Origin: Mucilaginibacter jinjuensis
GTDB lineage: Bacteria; Bacteroidota; Bacteroidia; Sphingobacteriales; Sphingobacteriaceae
Assembly (NCBI RefSeq): GCF_028596025.1
Contig: NZ_CP117167.1
Span: forward strand, 4,836,001 to 4,900,000
Reading direction: 5' to 3'
DNA length: 64,000 nucleotides
Shown: positions 8,564 through 19,119 of the stretch, one piece after another
Layout: each line of letters begins with the position of its first letter
Numbering within the stretch: the stretch's first letter is position 1
The notes under the pieces: generated by a model
What the model was told of the DNA's origin: nothing
What the model saw: the letters and a program-made list of their open reading frames with translations, nothing else
The model's database searches: none
Program-made: the position numbers and the translations under genes

Positions 8564-9745
8564 TTATTCGTCGCCTTTAGCTTCGTCTTTAGTGGCTGGC
8601 TTATCCCTAAGCGGCATGCCATCTCTAATTTCGTCAGTGGCTTTAGTCAGGATTTTATCGCCTGCGGTAAGGCCTTTACCAAAAATTTCAATCTGGCCGC
8701 TGCCATCTTCCAGTCCTGGTTTAACATCAACCCATTTAGCGTGGTGATCTTCAACCTTAACAACAAATACTTTTTCTGTTGAACGTACCACAGCTCCTTT
8801 GGGAACAATAAAACTGCTATCACGTGATGGAAGCGGAACATTTACTTCGGCACTCATGCCCGGTAAAAGTTTCTTTTCTTTATTGTAAACGTCCATCTCT
8901 AAGTGCTCAGAACGTAAGCGGGCATCAAGTGCACCTGCTAAACGTACCACTTTAGCGTTAAAGGTTTCGTTAGGTAAAGAGCGTACGGTGAATGAAACTT
9001 CATCTTTATTGCTTAAGCCACCTGTATATGCCTCTGGGATAGATACAATTAAACGCATTTTGCTTTGTTGTTGCAATACCAACAATGGCAGGGTTGATCC
9101 TGTACCGCTTGGGCCTACATAAGCGCCAATGTTTACGTTACGGGCAGTAATTACACCATCAAACGGTGCACGGATAACCAAATACTCCAGGTTAGCACTA
9201 ATTTGTTTGTAGAATGATTTAGCGGCTTCGATATTAGCATAATCAGCATCCTTTTTTGCAGCTGCCTGATCAACATCGTTTTGTGCGATGGTACCGGGAG
9301 TTTTAGCCGTGTTAACCAAACGATCATAGTTTGATTTGCTTGCTGCATAAGCTGCTTGCTGTTGCGCAATACGGGCTTTTGCTTCTGCAAGCTGTGAGTT
9401 AATCTCAGGCGCATCAAGGGTAATTAAAACCTGGCCGGTATGTACTTCAGAACCCACATCAACCTTTAATTCCTTTACATAGCTGGCAACTTTGGCATAA
9501 AGGTCAACCTGTTGGTAAGGGGCCAGTTCGCCCGGTACCTGGATGTTAGAGGTTAGCTTACCTTTTTGCAAGCCAATAGTTTCAACAACCGGGTTATCAA
9601 CCGCCTGCTCTTGTTGTTCGGCAGCCTGGTCTTCTTTTTCCTTTTCTTTTTTATCGCCGCAGCTGCTTAAAGTTAAGCTGCATGCTATCAAAGCAACCAG
9701 AGCTGTTGATAATTTAACCGGCATTTTTAACGCTATAGTTTTCAT
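8564..9745 (-). CDS. RND efflux periplasmic adaptor, lipoprotein
   Basis: A 393-residue membrane-fusion protein that bridges inner-membrane RND pump and outer-membrane channel. The N-terminal signal ends in a lipobox (LTLSSC, Cys29) followed by a charged Lys/Glu linker. The lipoyl/barrel-sandwich halves are recognisable (PGELAPYQQVDLYAKVASYV and YLVIRAPFDGVITARNVNIG) with a coiled-coil hairpin between them. It is the last gene of the efflux operon, 129 bases after the permease gene, ending at a shared terminator. Confidence 0.93.
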   Translation of the reverse strand: MKTIALKMPVKLSTALVALIACSLTLSSCGDKKEKEKEDQAAEQQEQAVDNPVVETIGLQKGKLTSNIQVPGELAPYQQVDLYAKVASYVKELKVDVGSEVHTGQVLITLDAPEINSQLAEAKARIAQQQAAYAASKSNYDRLVNTAKTPGTIAQNDVDQAAAKKDADYANIEAAKSFYKQISANLEYLVIRAPFDGVITARNVNIGAYVGPSGTGSTLPLLVLQQQSKMRLIVSIPEAYTGGLSNKDEVSFTVRSLPNETFNAKVVRLAGALDARLRSEHLEMDVYNKEKKLLPGMSAEVNVPLPSRDSSFIVPKGAVVRSTEKVFVVKVEDHHAKWVDVKPGLEDGSGQIEIFGKGLTAGDKILTKATDEIRDGMPLRDKPATKDEAKGDE

Positions 9746-9874
9746 TGAGTCGTCTTTGTCTTAAGTGGTAATGAAGCTATCACGAGCCGTGTTTAATTGT
9801 TTTTAAAGGGCTGGCTCGATGATGGTTTCATTGTGTATTTCTTACTGATGTGTATCAGGGACTAATTCTGTTAA

Positions 9875-12800
9875 TTATTGTAATTCTATTAAATGCTGAT
9901 CGCTACCGCCTTCGTGGCTGTGTTTCAACGGTACGTAGAACTTGCTGTCTTTATCTTCCGGATCCAGTGATACAGAATCGGTAGTGGCATTACCTTGTAC
10001 CCATGCAAATATTAATGGCAATACAAGCAGCGCAGCAAATGTTGATGCAAATAAACCACCGATAACTGCACGTCCCAGTGGCGATGTTTGGTCACCACCC
10101 TCGCCCAAACCAGATGCCATCGGGATCATACCTACCATCATGGCCAAACTGGTCATCAGGATCGGTCTTAAACGAAGCGTAGCAGCTTCGCGGGCAGCCT
10201 TAAGTGCATTACCGTTAAGCTTACGTATTTCTTCGGCATTTGATATCAACAGTACCGAGTTGGATATAGATACACCCACAGACATGATCATACCCATGTA
10301 TGATTGCAAGTTAAGCGTTGAACCGGTTATTTTAACCAGCAATAATGAACCAAATAATACCGCCGGAACTGTAGATAATACCACTAACGCCACTTTAAAC
10401 GACTGGAAGTTGGCAGTAAGCATCAGGAATATCACAATAATAGCTACTAATAAACCGCCTTGCAAACTACCTAATGTATCATCCAGTGTTTGGGTTAAAC
10501 CGCGTGGTTCAACTCTTAAACCGCGTGGCAGCTGGCCCAGTGATTTAATTACCTTCTGCAAATCATCTGTAGCTGTACCTAAATCTTTTTTGTTAAGGTT
10601 AGCGGTTACAGTAACCATCGGGATAGCACCGATATCGTCATCCTCGCCAAAAGTAGTACCCATTTTAATATCGGCCACATCTCCTAAAACAGGACGCGGT
10701 TGGTTAGCCATGATTGGGATCTCTTTGATAGCGTTAATGTCTGACATTTGATATTCAGGCACCTCTACCTGTACGTTATAGCTCAATCCTACTTTCTCAT
10801 CCAGCCAAACGTTTTTATCTGTAAACCTTGATGATGATGTTGCTGCAATTAGTGAACGTGATACGTCACCAAGTGTCAGGCCTAATTGTGCAGCACGTAC
10901 ACGATCTATGTTAATATTAATAGCCGGATATTTTACCGCTTGCCCGATTTGGACATCGCGCATATAATCCAGTTTTTTCAGCTTATCAAGTACTTTATAG
11001 GCATATTCAATATTTTGCTTTTTGTTTTTACCCATAATAGCAACCTCAACCGGTGTAGGCGAACCCTGACTCAAGATTTTATCAGTTAAGTCAATCGGCT
11101 CAAATGACAGTGCAACATTAGGTTGCTCTTTCGCCATCCGCGCCCTGAACTTCTCTTTAAAATCGTCGAGGTTTACTTTATAGTCTTCGGCTAAGTTTAC
11201 CTGTAATACAGCTTCTTGCGGACCGGCCATAAACAAATATATAGGGCTGGTTGAAAACGATGAAGGGTGCTGACCGATCATTGCCGATGTTACCTGGATG
11301 TTTTTACGGCCTACCATGTCATTTAGCATGTGCAGCGTTTTAACAACAACAGCTTCGGTACGTTCTAAGCGTGTACCATCAGGTGCACGCAGCCTCACCT
11401 GGAAGGTACCCGAGTTTACTTTAGGTAACACATCACGACCGGTAATACTCAAAATGAAATATGCCGCACCTAAAGCACCAACGATATATACAATCGAGAT
11501 CAGCTTACGGGTCTTTAACATGTTATCCATCAAATTCAGATACTTAACCCTGAATTTATCAAAACCCCCACCTTGTTTAGCGTGCTCTTCTAATTGATGC
11601 AACTCTGCTTCTTTTTGGGCAGCTTTATCGCCTTCATCTTCCATAGCATAATCAGCTCTCTCGTGCTTGTTAACCATTAGCCAGTTGGCCATTACCGGTA
11701 CAAAGGTTTGTGCCAGCAGGTATGAAGTGATCATCGAGAAACCAATAGCCAATGCCAGTGGCAAGAACAATGCACCCGGGATACCCGTCATGGTGAAGGC
11801 CGGAGCAAACACCGCCAGGATACAAAACAGGATCAGCAATTTAGGGAAGGCAATTTCCTTACAGGCATCCCATATAGCCAAAGCCTTGGGTTTACCCATA
11901 TCAAAGTGCTGGTGAATATTCTCAATCGTTACCGTCGACTCATCTACCAATACCCCAATTGCGAGCGACAAACCGCTCAGCGTCATGATGTTGATGGTTT
12001 GATGGAACAGCGATAAGAATAAGATACCTGATATAAGCGATGTAGGGATAGTTAAAATTACAATAAGTGCCCCTCTCCGGTCTCCCAAAAACAGTAAAAC
12101 CATTAAACCGGTGAGTATGGCACCTATTGTACCTTCTTCGGCCAAACTCTTAACCGCGTTAATTACATATACAGATTGGTCAAACTCGTAAGATAGCTTA
12201 ACATCCTCTGGCAATAGTGCCTGGAAACGGGGAATCGCTTTCTTTAAGTTTTGAACCACTTCCCAGGTTGATGCATCGGCAGATTTTGTGATAGGCAGGT
12301 ATACCGAACGTTTACCGTTAATTAAGGCATAACTACTGGTGATATCGGCACCATCTTCTACCGTACCCACATCGCGTAAAAACACAGTTTGGATACCGTT
12401 ACGATAGATAGGAATATTACCAAATTCGGGGATCTTTTTGATAGATGTGTTGGCAGGCGTTACATAGTTATAATCGCCAATACGCACGTTACCTGCCGGT
12501 GTGTTTTGGTTATTATCACGAATGGCAGCCACAATCTGATCGGGCGTTAAGTTGTGCGAACGTAACAGTTCGGGATCAACCTTAACAACCACCGTACGGG
12601 TGTTACCACCAAACGGCGCCGGAGCAACCAGACCCGGAATTGAGGTAAATGATGAACGTACGTAGATGTTGGCCATATCCAGCAACTCGTTATTGGTACG
12701 GGTTGGGCTGCTTAATACTAACTGGCCAACCGGCAAGGTAGAAGCATCGAAACGGAGGATGAAGGGCGGCTGCGTTCCCGGCGGGAAGATAGCCTGGGCC

Positions 12801-13141
12801 CTGTTGGTGTAGGCCGTCACCTCCGCTGCGGCCTGGGCCATATTGGTGCCCTGATAGAATGTTAATTTTATTAATGTTAAACCGCTAATGTTACGGGTTT
12901 CGATACTTTTTACACCAGATACATATAGAAGTAAGTTTACGTATTGTTTACCAAAGTATGATTCCATCTGATCGGCAGTGTAACCACCGAAAGGATGCGA
13001 AACGTAGATCACCGGAAGATTAAGATCCGGGAAAATGTCGATCTTGATACTGCGTACTGCATTGATACCGAAGAAAAACAATCCGGCAACAATAACCAAT
13101 ACCGTTATTGGTCGTTGAAGTGCGCCTTTTATTAATCCCAT
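9875..13141 (-). CDS. RND efflux transporter permease
   Basis: A 1088-residue inner-membrane proton-driven pump of the AcrB/MexB/CusA superfamily. It has an N-terminal helix (ITVLVIVAGLFFFGINAV), a large periplasmic loop, a helix bundle with the conserved acidic segment GVLVDESTVTIENIHQ, then the duplicated second half ending in GMIMSVGVSISNSVLL and RPILMTSLAMMVGMIPMA. Length is normal for the family. It lies between the TolC-like gene (8-base gap) and the adaptor gene. Substrates (drugs, bile, metals) cannot be assigned. Confidence 0.95.
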   Translation of the reverse strand: MGLIKGALQRPITVLVIVAGLFFFGINAVRSIKIDIFPDLNLPVIYVSHPFGGYTADQMESYFGKQYVNLLLYVSGVKSIETRNISGLTLIKLTFYQGTNMAQAAAEVTAYTNRAQAIFPPGTQPPFILRFDASTLPVGQLVLSSPTRTNNELLDMANIYVRSSFTSIPGLVAPAPFGGNTRTVVVKVDPELLRSHNLTPDQIVAAIRDNNQNTPAGNVRIGDYNYVTPANTSIKKIPEFGNIPIYRNGIQTVFLRDVGTVEDGADITSSYALINGKRSVYLPITKSADASTWEVVQNLKKAIPRFQALLPEDVKLSYEFDQSVYVINAVKSLAEEGTIGAILTGLMVLLFLGDRRGALIVILTIPTSLISGILFLSLFHQTINIMTLSGLSLAIGVLVDESTVTIENIHQHFDMGKPKALAIWDACKEIAFPKLLILFCILAVFAPAFTMTGIPGALFLPLALAIGFSMITSYLLAQTFVPVMANWLMVNKHERADYAMEDEGDKAAQKEAELHQLEEHAKQGGGFDKFRVKYLNLMDNMLKTRKLISIVYIVGALGAAYFILSITGRDVLPKVNSGTFQVRLRAPDGTRLERTEAVVVKTLHMLNDMVGRKNIQVTSAMIGQHPSSFSTSPIYLFMAGPQEAVLQVNLAEDYKVNLDDFKEKFRARMAKEQPNVALSFEPIDLTDKILSQGSPTPVEVAIMGKNKKQNIEYAYKVLDKLKKLDYMRDVQIGQAVKYPAININIDRVRAAQLGLTLGDVSRSLIAATSSSRFTDKNVWLDEKVGLSYNVQVEVPEYQMSDINAIKEIPIMANQPRPVLGDVADIKMGTTFGEDDDIGAIPMVTVTANLNKKDLGTATDDLQKVIKSLGQLPRGLRVEPRGLTQTLDDTLGSLQGGLLVAIIVIFLMLTANFQSFKVALVVLSTVPAVLFGSLLLVKITGSTLNLQSYMGMIMSVGVSISNSVLLISNAEEIRKLNGNALKAAREAATLRLRPILMTSLAMMVGMIPMASGLGEGGDQTSPLGRAVIGGLFASTFAALLVLPLIFAWVQGNATTDSVSLDPEDKDSKFYVPLKHSHEGGSDQHLIELQ

Positions 13142-13149
13142 CTTTTATA

Positions 13150-14556
13150 TTATTGTAAGTTATTTATAAATATTCCAAAATCGCCTGCTGCTGCAGCTTT
13201 CAATAGCACCGCCTGCCATACGTTGTTGTAAGCAATATCACGGTCAATCTGTGCACGGTTTAAGTTGAACAATGCTGTTGTAAAATCAACAATGCTCGAT
13301 AAACCATTGCGGTACAATGCTCCTTTTTGTATGTAAGCATCGCTCGCAGCTTTTACCTCAATTGGTGCCTCACGGAAGTTTTTCAATGAGTTATCGATCC
13401 GGGTTTCGGCTAATGCCTGCTGGGCAACCAGTTGCTGGCTGATCAGGTCGTAATCATCTTTAAATTGCAGCGAAGTATATTTCTGCGATTTAACCTGGTA
13501 ATGCACCCTGAATAAACTGGTAAAGTTCCAGTTTACGCCGATACCTATCAGGTAGTTATAGCGGGTTGGATCTACACCCGAACCATAATTATCATTATAA
13601 ATATTAGGCGCTGCTGCAGTTACACCCGGCGAAAAGCCAGAACCCCTGCCCTGGAAAGTTCCGAAAAAGCTGAACGTTGGCATGGCCATTTTACTCAGGT
13701 ACTTGGCTTGTGTGTCGCTTACATTTATACGGCTTTGATAAAATTGCAATAACGGATGGTTTTGCAAAGATACCGTTGAAGCAGCATCTGTATTTGCAGG
13801 TACGCCGGTTACAAAGGCGCTATCTAACAAAAATTGCTGCGGTGTTACACCAAGGTATTGTACCAGCTGGCTGTTACGATCCTGTGAGGTTTGCTGTGCA
13901 TTGGTTAATGCGATGCGTGCGTTAGAAACTTCTGAGTTAGCCAGTGATGAATCTACCCCCGGGTTTAAACCGTTGGTTACGCGGGCAACCACTACGCGGC
14001 GCAATTCGAGTGCGCGGTCAAGATTGTCTTGCTGTGATTTAACAATACGCTGTGCTGCCAGTAAATCTAAATAAGCAGCAGCAATACGAACTTTGTGTTG
14101 AAACAGCTCCTGGTTAAGGTCGTTCTGGCTTTGAGCCACAATGTTTTTCTGAACATTCACCCTTTCAACAGCACGGCCGAAAGCGAAAACATCCCAATCA
14201 ACATTGGTCAAATACAGTGCACCGAATGCAGCGTTCCAGTTTTGGGAAGCCAGCGCCGGGCCCGATGAAGCAACAGCTCCTCCGCGGTAACCATACAACG
14301 GGCCATTAGTACCGTTAATGGTACCATAATCCTGCTGACCAGAGAAGTTTAAATTGGGAAGATACTCGGTACGGCTTTCAGACAGAGAAGCTTTTGAAGC
14401 ATTAAGCTGATTAGCCTTTGCTTTAATGGCCGGATAGTTCTCCAAACCAATTCTTTCTGCATCCTTCATACTCAGCGTTTGCTGGGCATATCCGTGTACC
14501 GTAGAGAAAGTAATAAAAATCGACGTGATGCCGTAAAATGCAATTTTATTAAACAT
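13150..14556 (-). CDS. TolC-family outer-membrane efflux protein
   Basis: A 468-residue outer-membrane channel of the TolC/OEP family. A cleavable signal peptide (cut probably after GYAQ) is followed by two long alpha-helical, Gln/Ala/Asn-rich OEP repeats with typical segments such as LRRVVVARVTNGLNPGVD and YRNGLSSIVDFTTALFNL. It is the first gene of the tripartite efflux operon, with the permease and adaptor following on the same strand. A candidate promoter lies just upstream. Confidence 0.93.
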   Translation of the reverse strand: MFNKIAFYGITSIFITFSTVHGYAQQTLSMKDAERIGLENYPAIKAKANQLNASKASLSESRTEYLPNLNFSGQQDYGTINGTNGPLYGYRGGAVASSGPALASQNWNAAFGALYLTNVDWDVFAFGRAVERVNVQKNIVAQSQNDLNQELFQHKVRIAAAYLDLLAAQRIVKSQQDNLDRALELRRVVVARVTNGLNPGVDSSLANSEVSNARIALTNAQQTSQDRNSQLVQYLGVTPQQFLLDSAFVTGVPANTDAASTVSLQNHPLLQFYQSRINVSDTQAKYLSKMAMPTFSFFGTFQGRGSGFSPGVTAAAPNIYNDNYGSGVDPTRYNYLIGIGVNWNFTSLFRVHYQVKSQKYTSLQFKDDYDLISQQLVAQQALAETRIDNSLKNFREAPIEVKAASDAYIQKGALYRNGLSSIVDFTTALFNLNRAQIDRDIAYNNVWQAVLLKAAAAGDFGIFINNLQ

Positions 14557-14578
14557 GGGGTAACCTATATGAGATGGG

Positions 14579-14586
14579 CAAATTTA
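14579..14586 (-). promoter_or_regulatory. Candidate promoter of the efflux operon
   Basis: On the minus strand TAAATTTG matches TAnnTTTG, 22 bases before the TolC-family ATG. No clear -33 element is visible. No regulator gene adjoins the operon. Confidence 0.4.
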
Positions 14587-14749
14587 ACCGTTACTGGCTT
14601 TGCTTTTTGTAATAAACCTGTTTCGTAACCAGTTTTATTACAATATTAATGTCAAAATCAGACGAAAAAAGTCATAATTTCAGAAACACATACTTTTAAG
14701 TCAGTAAATTTAGGCACTTATGATAATTTATATCATAAAGGTTAAAAAC

Positions 14750-16039
14750 TTACAGGTCAGTTAAAATAGTTTCTGCTGCTTTTTTACCGCTTGTAAGGGC
14801 AGCTTCAACAGTCCCCATCGATGGCCCCTGATACAAATATTCCCCTGCAAAATACAAAGTTTTTTTGACCGGGAAGCTTAATACAGATCGTGCTTGCGCC
14901 GAAGTAACTGTATCATAAGCATAAGAGCCCCGGGTATAAGGGTCGGCAGTCCAGTTTACAATGTAACGCGCAATTAACTTATCTTTTAATTCGGCTATAC
15001 TTATATCAAATATGTTTGACAAGGAGACAATCGCCATGTCAAACAATTCATCCTCCGATGCATGTTCAAAAGCTTTAGCTGGTCCCCCACCCAACCATCC
15101 TGTAAGTACAGGTTCATGCTGCGGAGCCTGGGTCCACCAGGTAGGTACTTTTTCTTCGGAAAGCAAAAAAGTCATATTGCTCAAATCCTTCCCTCGTGCA
15201 TGTTCCCAAAAAGGTTCATCAAACCTCAATAATATTTTAATAATGGCACCAAAGCCTATCTGCTGCAAGGCATTATAATGCGCAGGGATTTCGGGTTGAA
15301 AAGTAATATGGCTATTATGTTCTGATGATAGCTGCAAAATACCAAGCGGCAATGCAAGCAACACTTTTTCGGCCTCATAAGTATCCCCTGTTAATGTTAT
15401 TACCTTAGTTAAGCCACCACTCCAGTCTATGGCTTTTACCGGGGCGTTAAGGTAAATTTTATTGCCTGATGATTTGATTTCATCAACCAGGTAATTAATC
15501 ATCCGGCAATAACCGCCTTCTACCCGGTGTTGTGCGCCGTCATCTTCGTTCTGCCATTCTTCGCGCAGGGCAAAGGCGCTGGCCTTGTCAGGGTCAGCCG
15601 TATCGTAGCCTGCCACAAACCTGAGCACCGATTTCTTTAACGCTTCATATTTTTCTTCCGGAAAATATTCGTTCAGGAAATTACTGATACTGGTATCATG
15701 CCTCAACTTAATGAGGTTCGCCATTAATTCTCCCCAACCTACTACCTCCACATCGTCTGCCGAAAGCTTACCATTTTTGTAATGCCACATTTCTGCACCG
15801 GCATGGCTGTAGCCAATACCTGCTTCATCTAACAAAGCCAGGGTTACCGGTAAGTCGCCATGTACAAACTCGGCACCCAGTTCGGCCCCTTTAAAAAATG
15901 AAGCATCATCGATACTATGGATACGCCCGCCAGTGCGATTACGCGCCTCCAGCACAATAACTTGCTTACCGGCTTTTGCTAATAACCGTGCGGCCATTAA
16001 TCCGGTTGCACCTGCACCTATAACGATAATATTTTTCAT
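14750..16039 (-). CDS. Flavin-dependent amine oxidase family protein
   Basis: A 429-residue FAD enzyme of the monoamine oxidase/polyamine oxidase superfamily, which oxidises amines to imines. The dinucleotide fold is at the N-terminus (GAGATGLMAARLLAKAG, then LEARNRTGGR), and the C-terminal FAD segment is YFAGEYLYQGPSMGTVEAAL. No signal peptide is visible, so it is probably cytoplasmic. The ATG at 16039 begins exactly at the conserved MKNIIVIGAG; upstream sequence to 16096 belongs to a dispersed repeat. It lies after the terminator of the GH2 gene, so it is probably transcribed separately. Substrate unknown. Confidence 0.9.
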   Translation of the reverse strand: MKNIIVIGAGATGLMAARLLAKAGKQVIVLEARNRTGGRIHSIDDASFFKGAELGAEFVHGDLPVTLALLDEAGIGYSHAGAEMWHYKNGKLSADDVEVVGWGELMANLIKLRHDTSISNFLNEYFPEEKYEALKKSVLRFVAGYDTADPDKASAFALREEWQNEDDGAQHRVEGGYCRMINYLVDEIKSSGNKIYLNAPVKAIDWSGGLTKVITLTGDTYEAEKVLLALPLGILQLSSEHNSHITFQPEIPAHYNALQQIGFGAIIKILLRFDEPFWEHARGKDLSNMTFLLSEEKVPTWWTQAPQHEPVLTGWLGGGPAKAFEHASEDELFDMAIVSLSNIFDISIAELKDKLIARYIVNWTADPYTRGSYAYDTVTSAQARSVLSFPVKKTLYFAGEYLYQGPSMGTVEAALTSGKKAAETILTDL

Positions 16040-16042
16040 AGT

Positions 16043-16080
16043 AGAAACAAGAGTCAAGAAACAGGAGACAAGACGAGCTC
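16043..16080. repeat. CAAGAAACAAGA-type repeat arm
   Basis: Purine-rich run of AAACAAGAGTCAAGAAACAG type just upstream of the amine oxidase start. Related arms occur at 43043, 43218, 47186 and 47371, and more weakly at 50650 and 57414. Confidence 0.5.
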
Positions 16081-16167
16081 CATGCTTCAGAATCAATTCA
16101 AAAACCCAATGCTAAGATAACAGCTATTTGGCAGACAACCGACAACTGTTAATCACAACTGTTAAAT

Positions 16168-16198
16168 AAAAAGCCGCCTCAAAAGTTTTTGAGACGGC
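16168..16198 (-). terminator. Terminator of the GH2 / SusCD locus
   Basis: Read on the minus strand, GCCGTCTCAAAA and TTTTGAGGCGGC pair with one mismatch and are followed by a T-run, about 30 bases beyond the GH2 stop. Confidence 0.85.
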
Positions 16199-16229
16199 CG
16201 GTTTTAGAGAGATTGATTGAGCTTTTTTA

Positions 16230-19025
16230 TTACTTGCTCGCCAAAGGCGCGCTTAGTGTTTGTTTGTCTATGTTCCAGCCCTCAATCAGGATGCTTGGCG
16301 TAGCTGATCCTAATTTGGCTACCGGGGCGCTTACGGTAACGGTAATGCTCTCGTGCGGTGCCAGTGTGAAGTAATTGGCGCTCCAATAGCTTGGCATTAC
16401 TTCTTCGCCATTCTTCATTAATTGCGGGCGAACAAAGAATGCAATTTGCGAACTATTGTTGCTCAGCTCCACAGTCCATTTGTTTTCGCTGATGCCTTTG
16501 GTGCCTTTTAATACTTTGGCCACCACCTGTGTACGCTTCATTTTGTTGAAGGCAGTAAAGTCGTTATCAGGTGCCATCCAGTAAACATTATGCGATACTA
16601 CTTTGCCTGCGGCATTTTTCAAATTTAATACCACAAAGCTTACACCTTTAATAGAAGCTAACGCTTCTTTTAATTTGATAACAGATTGTGTGCCTTCTTT
16701 AGCCAAACCTAAATTATCCAGGTGTACTGATTTCAGTAGTTTGGTATCTGTTGTATAAATAGCAGCATCAGCACTCAAACTGCCTGTTGCATGATGTGTA
16801 CGGTTAATAATAGCCACAGTAGAATCATTTTGATTAAACTGGATGTGCAATGGCTCAACCGCATTTTGCATGGCGTAATAACCGGCGTTAGGCTCCAGGT
16901 ACCAATCATAGATCTGCCAGATTACGCTTGGGAAAGCGGCATTCAGTTTCCAAAGCATTACACCGCCAGTTTTGGTTAGTTTTGAACCAGCTGCTTCGAA
17001 GATGCCCTGGTAACCCACCCAATTCATCAGCTGCATCTTGTCCGAGAACTCTACAATATCAGTCGGTTGACCATAACGTTTAGCCATTATTTTGTAATAC
17101 TCATCATACTTACCTGCACCTGTTGCGGCATCATGGTAACCCCAGCTATTGTTAAGCGGGAAAGGCAAGCTTTTATCCCAGGTTAGGTTGGTGATGATTT
17201 TTGGCAATGTTGTGTACGGTGGCTGCGATGGGATCCCTGTTTCATCCTTAAATACCCAGTCGTGCGCTAAATCTGCCAGTTTGTAATATTCTTTAGGGTC
17301 TTTCCAATCATAAGGGCCACCACTGTAAACACCGGCATCCAGGTTATCAGGCCATGATTTATCCCAATCCTCAGGCAAATGTGCATGGCCCGATGAGCAT
17401 GGTATAAACGGACGCGTACCATCCAATGCAATTACGTTGTTACGCATGGCGTAGTATAATTCTTTACGGGCGTGGCCTTCGTTACCACCAGTCCAAACCA
17501 GTAAGCTTGGATGGTTACGTACACGCAGTATCGTGCTAACAACATTCTTAATAAATACATTGCCTTCCAAAGGATAATCCGGCGAGCCTTTAAACTCGCC
17601 TTGGGTATCACCGGTAATCCAAAAATCAGACCACACCATCTGGCCGTATTTGTCGGCAGCGTTCCAGAATGCATCGCCCGGTGTAACACCACCACCCCAG
17701 ATCCGTACCAGGTTTACATTGGCATTACGGCATAGGTGCATCTCATAATCGTAACGGGCCGAATCGCGGTTAAGCATCATATCCGGCACCCATGCACCAC
17801 CATTTAAGTGTACACGCTGGCCGTTTACATAAAATTCGCGGCGCACAAAGCCATTTACTGTGGTTGCTTTTGAACCTACGGTACGGATACCGAAGATGAA
17901 GGTAGTATCATCGGCCATTCCCTTTTCATCAACATATTGCAAGCGGATACGGTAAAGATTTGGCTTACCATAACCATTCGGCCACCATAAATGCGGTTGG
18001 TGGATTAATAACTGGTTGATTTTATCTGCACTCAATGCAACATCAGTACCATCGGCTCCTACTTTTACAGCTTGCGAGAACTGGATAGCAGCACCGGTAA
18101 AGTTCTCCGGTTTAATACTCACGGTCAACTTACCATTGGCAGCTACGCCGCTATGATTAGCAAGTTTAAGGTTTAATGAAAGTTTAGCTACGCTGGTGTC
18201 GGGCAGTTTAGGCAAATCAGTAACCAATTTTGGCTGACTAATAGTTACACCACCCGTAGTGCGTAGAAATACCGGTTGCCAGATACCCATGTTACGATCG
18301 CGCACAGGCGGGATCCAATCCCAACCTGCCGAACATAGCATGGTAACGTTTTTACCGATATCGCCTGTAGGGCCACCATTCAGATAGAACGGCCCCATTG
18401 CTTCCAGTTGTTCTTTATCAGGAAAACCGGGATAATCGAGCGGATATATTTTAACAGCCAGTACGTTTTCGCCACCTGCGTTTACGTGTTTGCTAATATC
18501 TAAGCTGTATTCGGCAAACATACCGGCCATCTGGGTTGAGTCGGCAATTTGTTTACCATTAACCCAAACTGCTGCACGGTAGTTAATACCTTTAAATATC
18601 AACTGAAAAGTACGGCCTTTATCGCCAGCGGGCACTTTAAAAGTGGTGCGGTACCAGTAAGGTTTCTTCCAGGGGTTTTCGCCTGCCAGGTGGCTGTATT
18701 TAGCCAGATCATATTCTTTGTTAAACTCGTCTGATGCATCGGGGATCAGCATATTGTTCAATCCCAAATATGGATCAGGATAAACTTTATTGGCTACCAA
18801 ACCTGTTAACACTGTCGATGGTACCTTTACCGGCATCCAGTAAACTTTTGAATGGTATTTAGGGTTGGAAACTTCTGCACCCGATTCGCCAATCAGCGAT
18901 GATGATTGCAGTTGGAAATCTGTAAGCTTAACCTGCTTAACAGCGCCGCTTTGTGCCAGTAATGTACAAGGCAATAAGCACGTTGCAACAAGGCTTCCTA
19001 TGGTTGAAAGAAAACTCTTCTTCAT
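16230..19025 (-). CDS. Secreted GH2 glycoside hydrolase (mannosidase / glucosaminidase-like)
   Basis: A 931-residue exo-glycosidase with a signal peptide (cut probably after LLAQ). The order is sugar-binding jelly roll (about 60-250, YWYRTTFKVP, AAVWVNGKQIAD), Ig-like domain, TIM barrel and C-terminal beta domains. LVWTGGNEG supplies the acid/base Glu516, and FKDETGIPS near 592-600 the probable nucleophile Glu595. The latter context resembles GH2 beta-mannosidases and exo-beta-D-glucosaminidases more than beta-galactosidases. It is the last gene of the minus-strand SusCD locus, 94 bases after a haem-VCBS gene. The exact substrate is inferred only to family level. Confidence 0.88.
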   Translation of the reverse strand: MKKSFLSTIGSLVATCLLPCTLLAQSGAVKQVKLTDFQLQSSSLIGESGAEVSNPKYHSKVYWMPVKVPSTVLTGLVANKVYPDPYLGLNNMLIPDASDEFNKEYDLAKYSHLAGENPWKKPYWYRTTFKVPAGDKGRTFQLIFKGINYRAAVWVNGKQIADSTQMAGMFAEYSLDISKHVNAGGENVLAVKIYPLDYPGFPDKEQLEAMGPFYLNGGPTGDIGKNVTMLCSAGWDWIPPVRDRNMGIWQPVFLRTTGGVTISQPKLVTDLPKLPDTSVAKLSLNLKLANHSGVAANGKLTVSIKPENFTGAAIQFSQAVKVGADGTDVALSADKINQLLIHQPHLWWPNGYGKPNLYRIRLQYVDEKGMADDTTFIFGIRTVGSKATTVNGFVRREFYVNGQRVHLNGGAWVPDMMLNRDSARYDYEMHLCRNANVNLVRIWGGGVTPGDAFWNAADKYGQMVWSDFWITGDTQGEFKGSPDYPLEGNVFIKNVVSTILRVRNHPSLLVWTGGNEGHARKELYYAMRNNVIALDGTRPFIPCSSGHAHLPEDWDKSWPDNLDAGVYSGGPYDWKDPKEYYKLADLAHDWVFKDETGIPSQPPYTTLPKIITNLTWDKSLPFPLNNSWGYHDAATGAGKYDEYYKIMAKRYGQPTDIVEFSDKMQLMNWVGYQGIFEAAGSKLTKTGGVMLWKLNAAFPSVIWQIYDWYLEPNAGYYAMQNAVEPLHIQFNQNDSTVAIINRTHHATGSLSADAAIYTTDTKLLKSVHLDNLGLAKEGTQSVIKLKEALASIKGVSFVVLNLKNAAGKVVSHNVYWMAPDNDFTAFNKMKRTQVVAKVLKGTKGISENKWTVELSNNSSQIAFFVRPQLMKNGEEVMPSYWSANYFTLAPHESITVTVSAPVAKLGSATPSILIEGWNIDKQTLSAPLASK

Positions 19026-19119
19026 TTAATATCTATTTATAGCAAAACTACACAACATCGGCGCGGATGCTGTTATATTGATTTACCCTTTTATGATATA
19101 ATTCCGTACTAAAAGCCTT

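Noticed and set aside
9942..10751. 269-codon plus-strand open frame
   Set aside because: It lies entirely opposite the RND permease gene, whose frame encodes a full conserved protein; the antisense product resembles nothing.
16142..16166. Direct repeat ACAACTGTTAA as an operator
   Set aside because: Two short copies between a start codon region and a terminator, with no neighbouring regulator; too weak to support.
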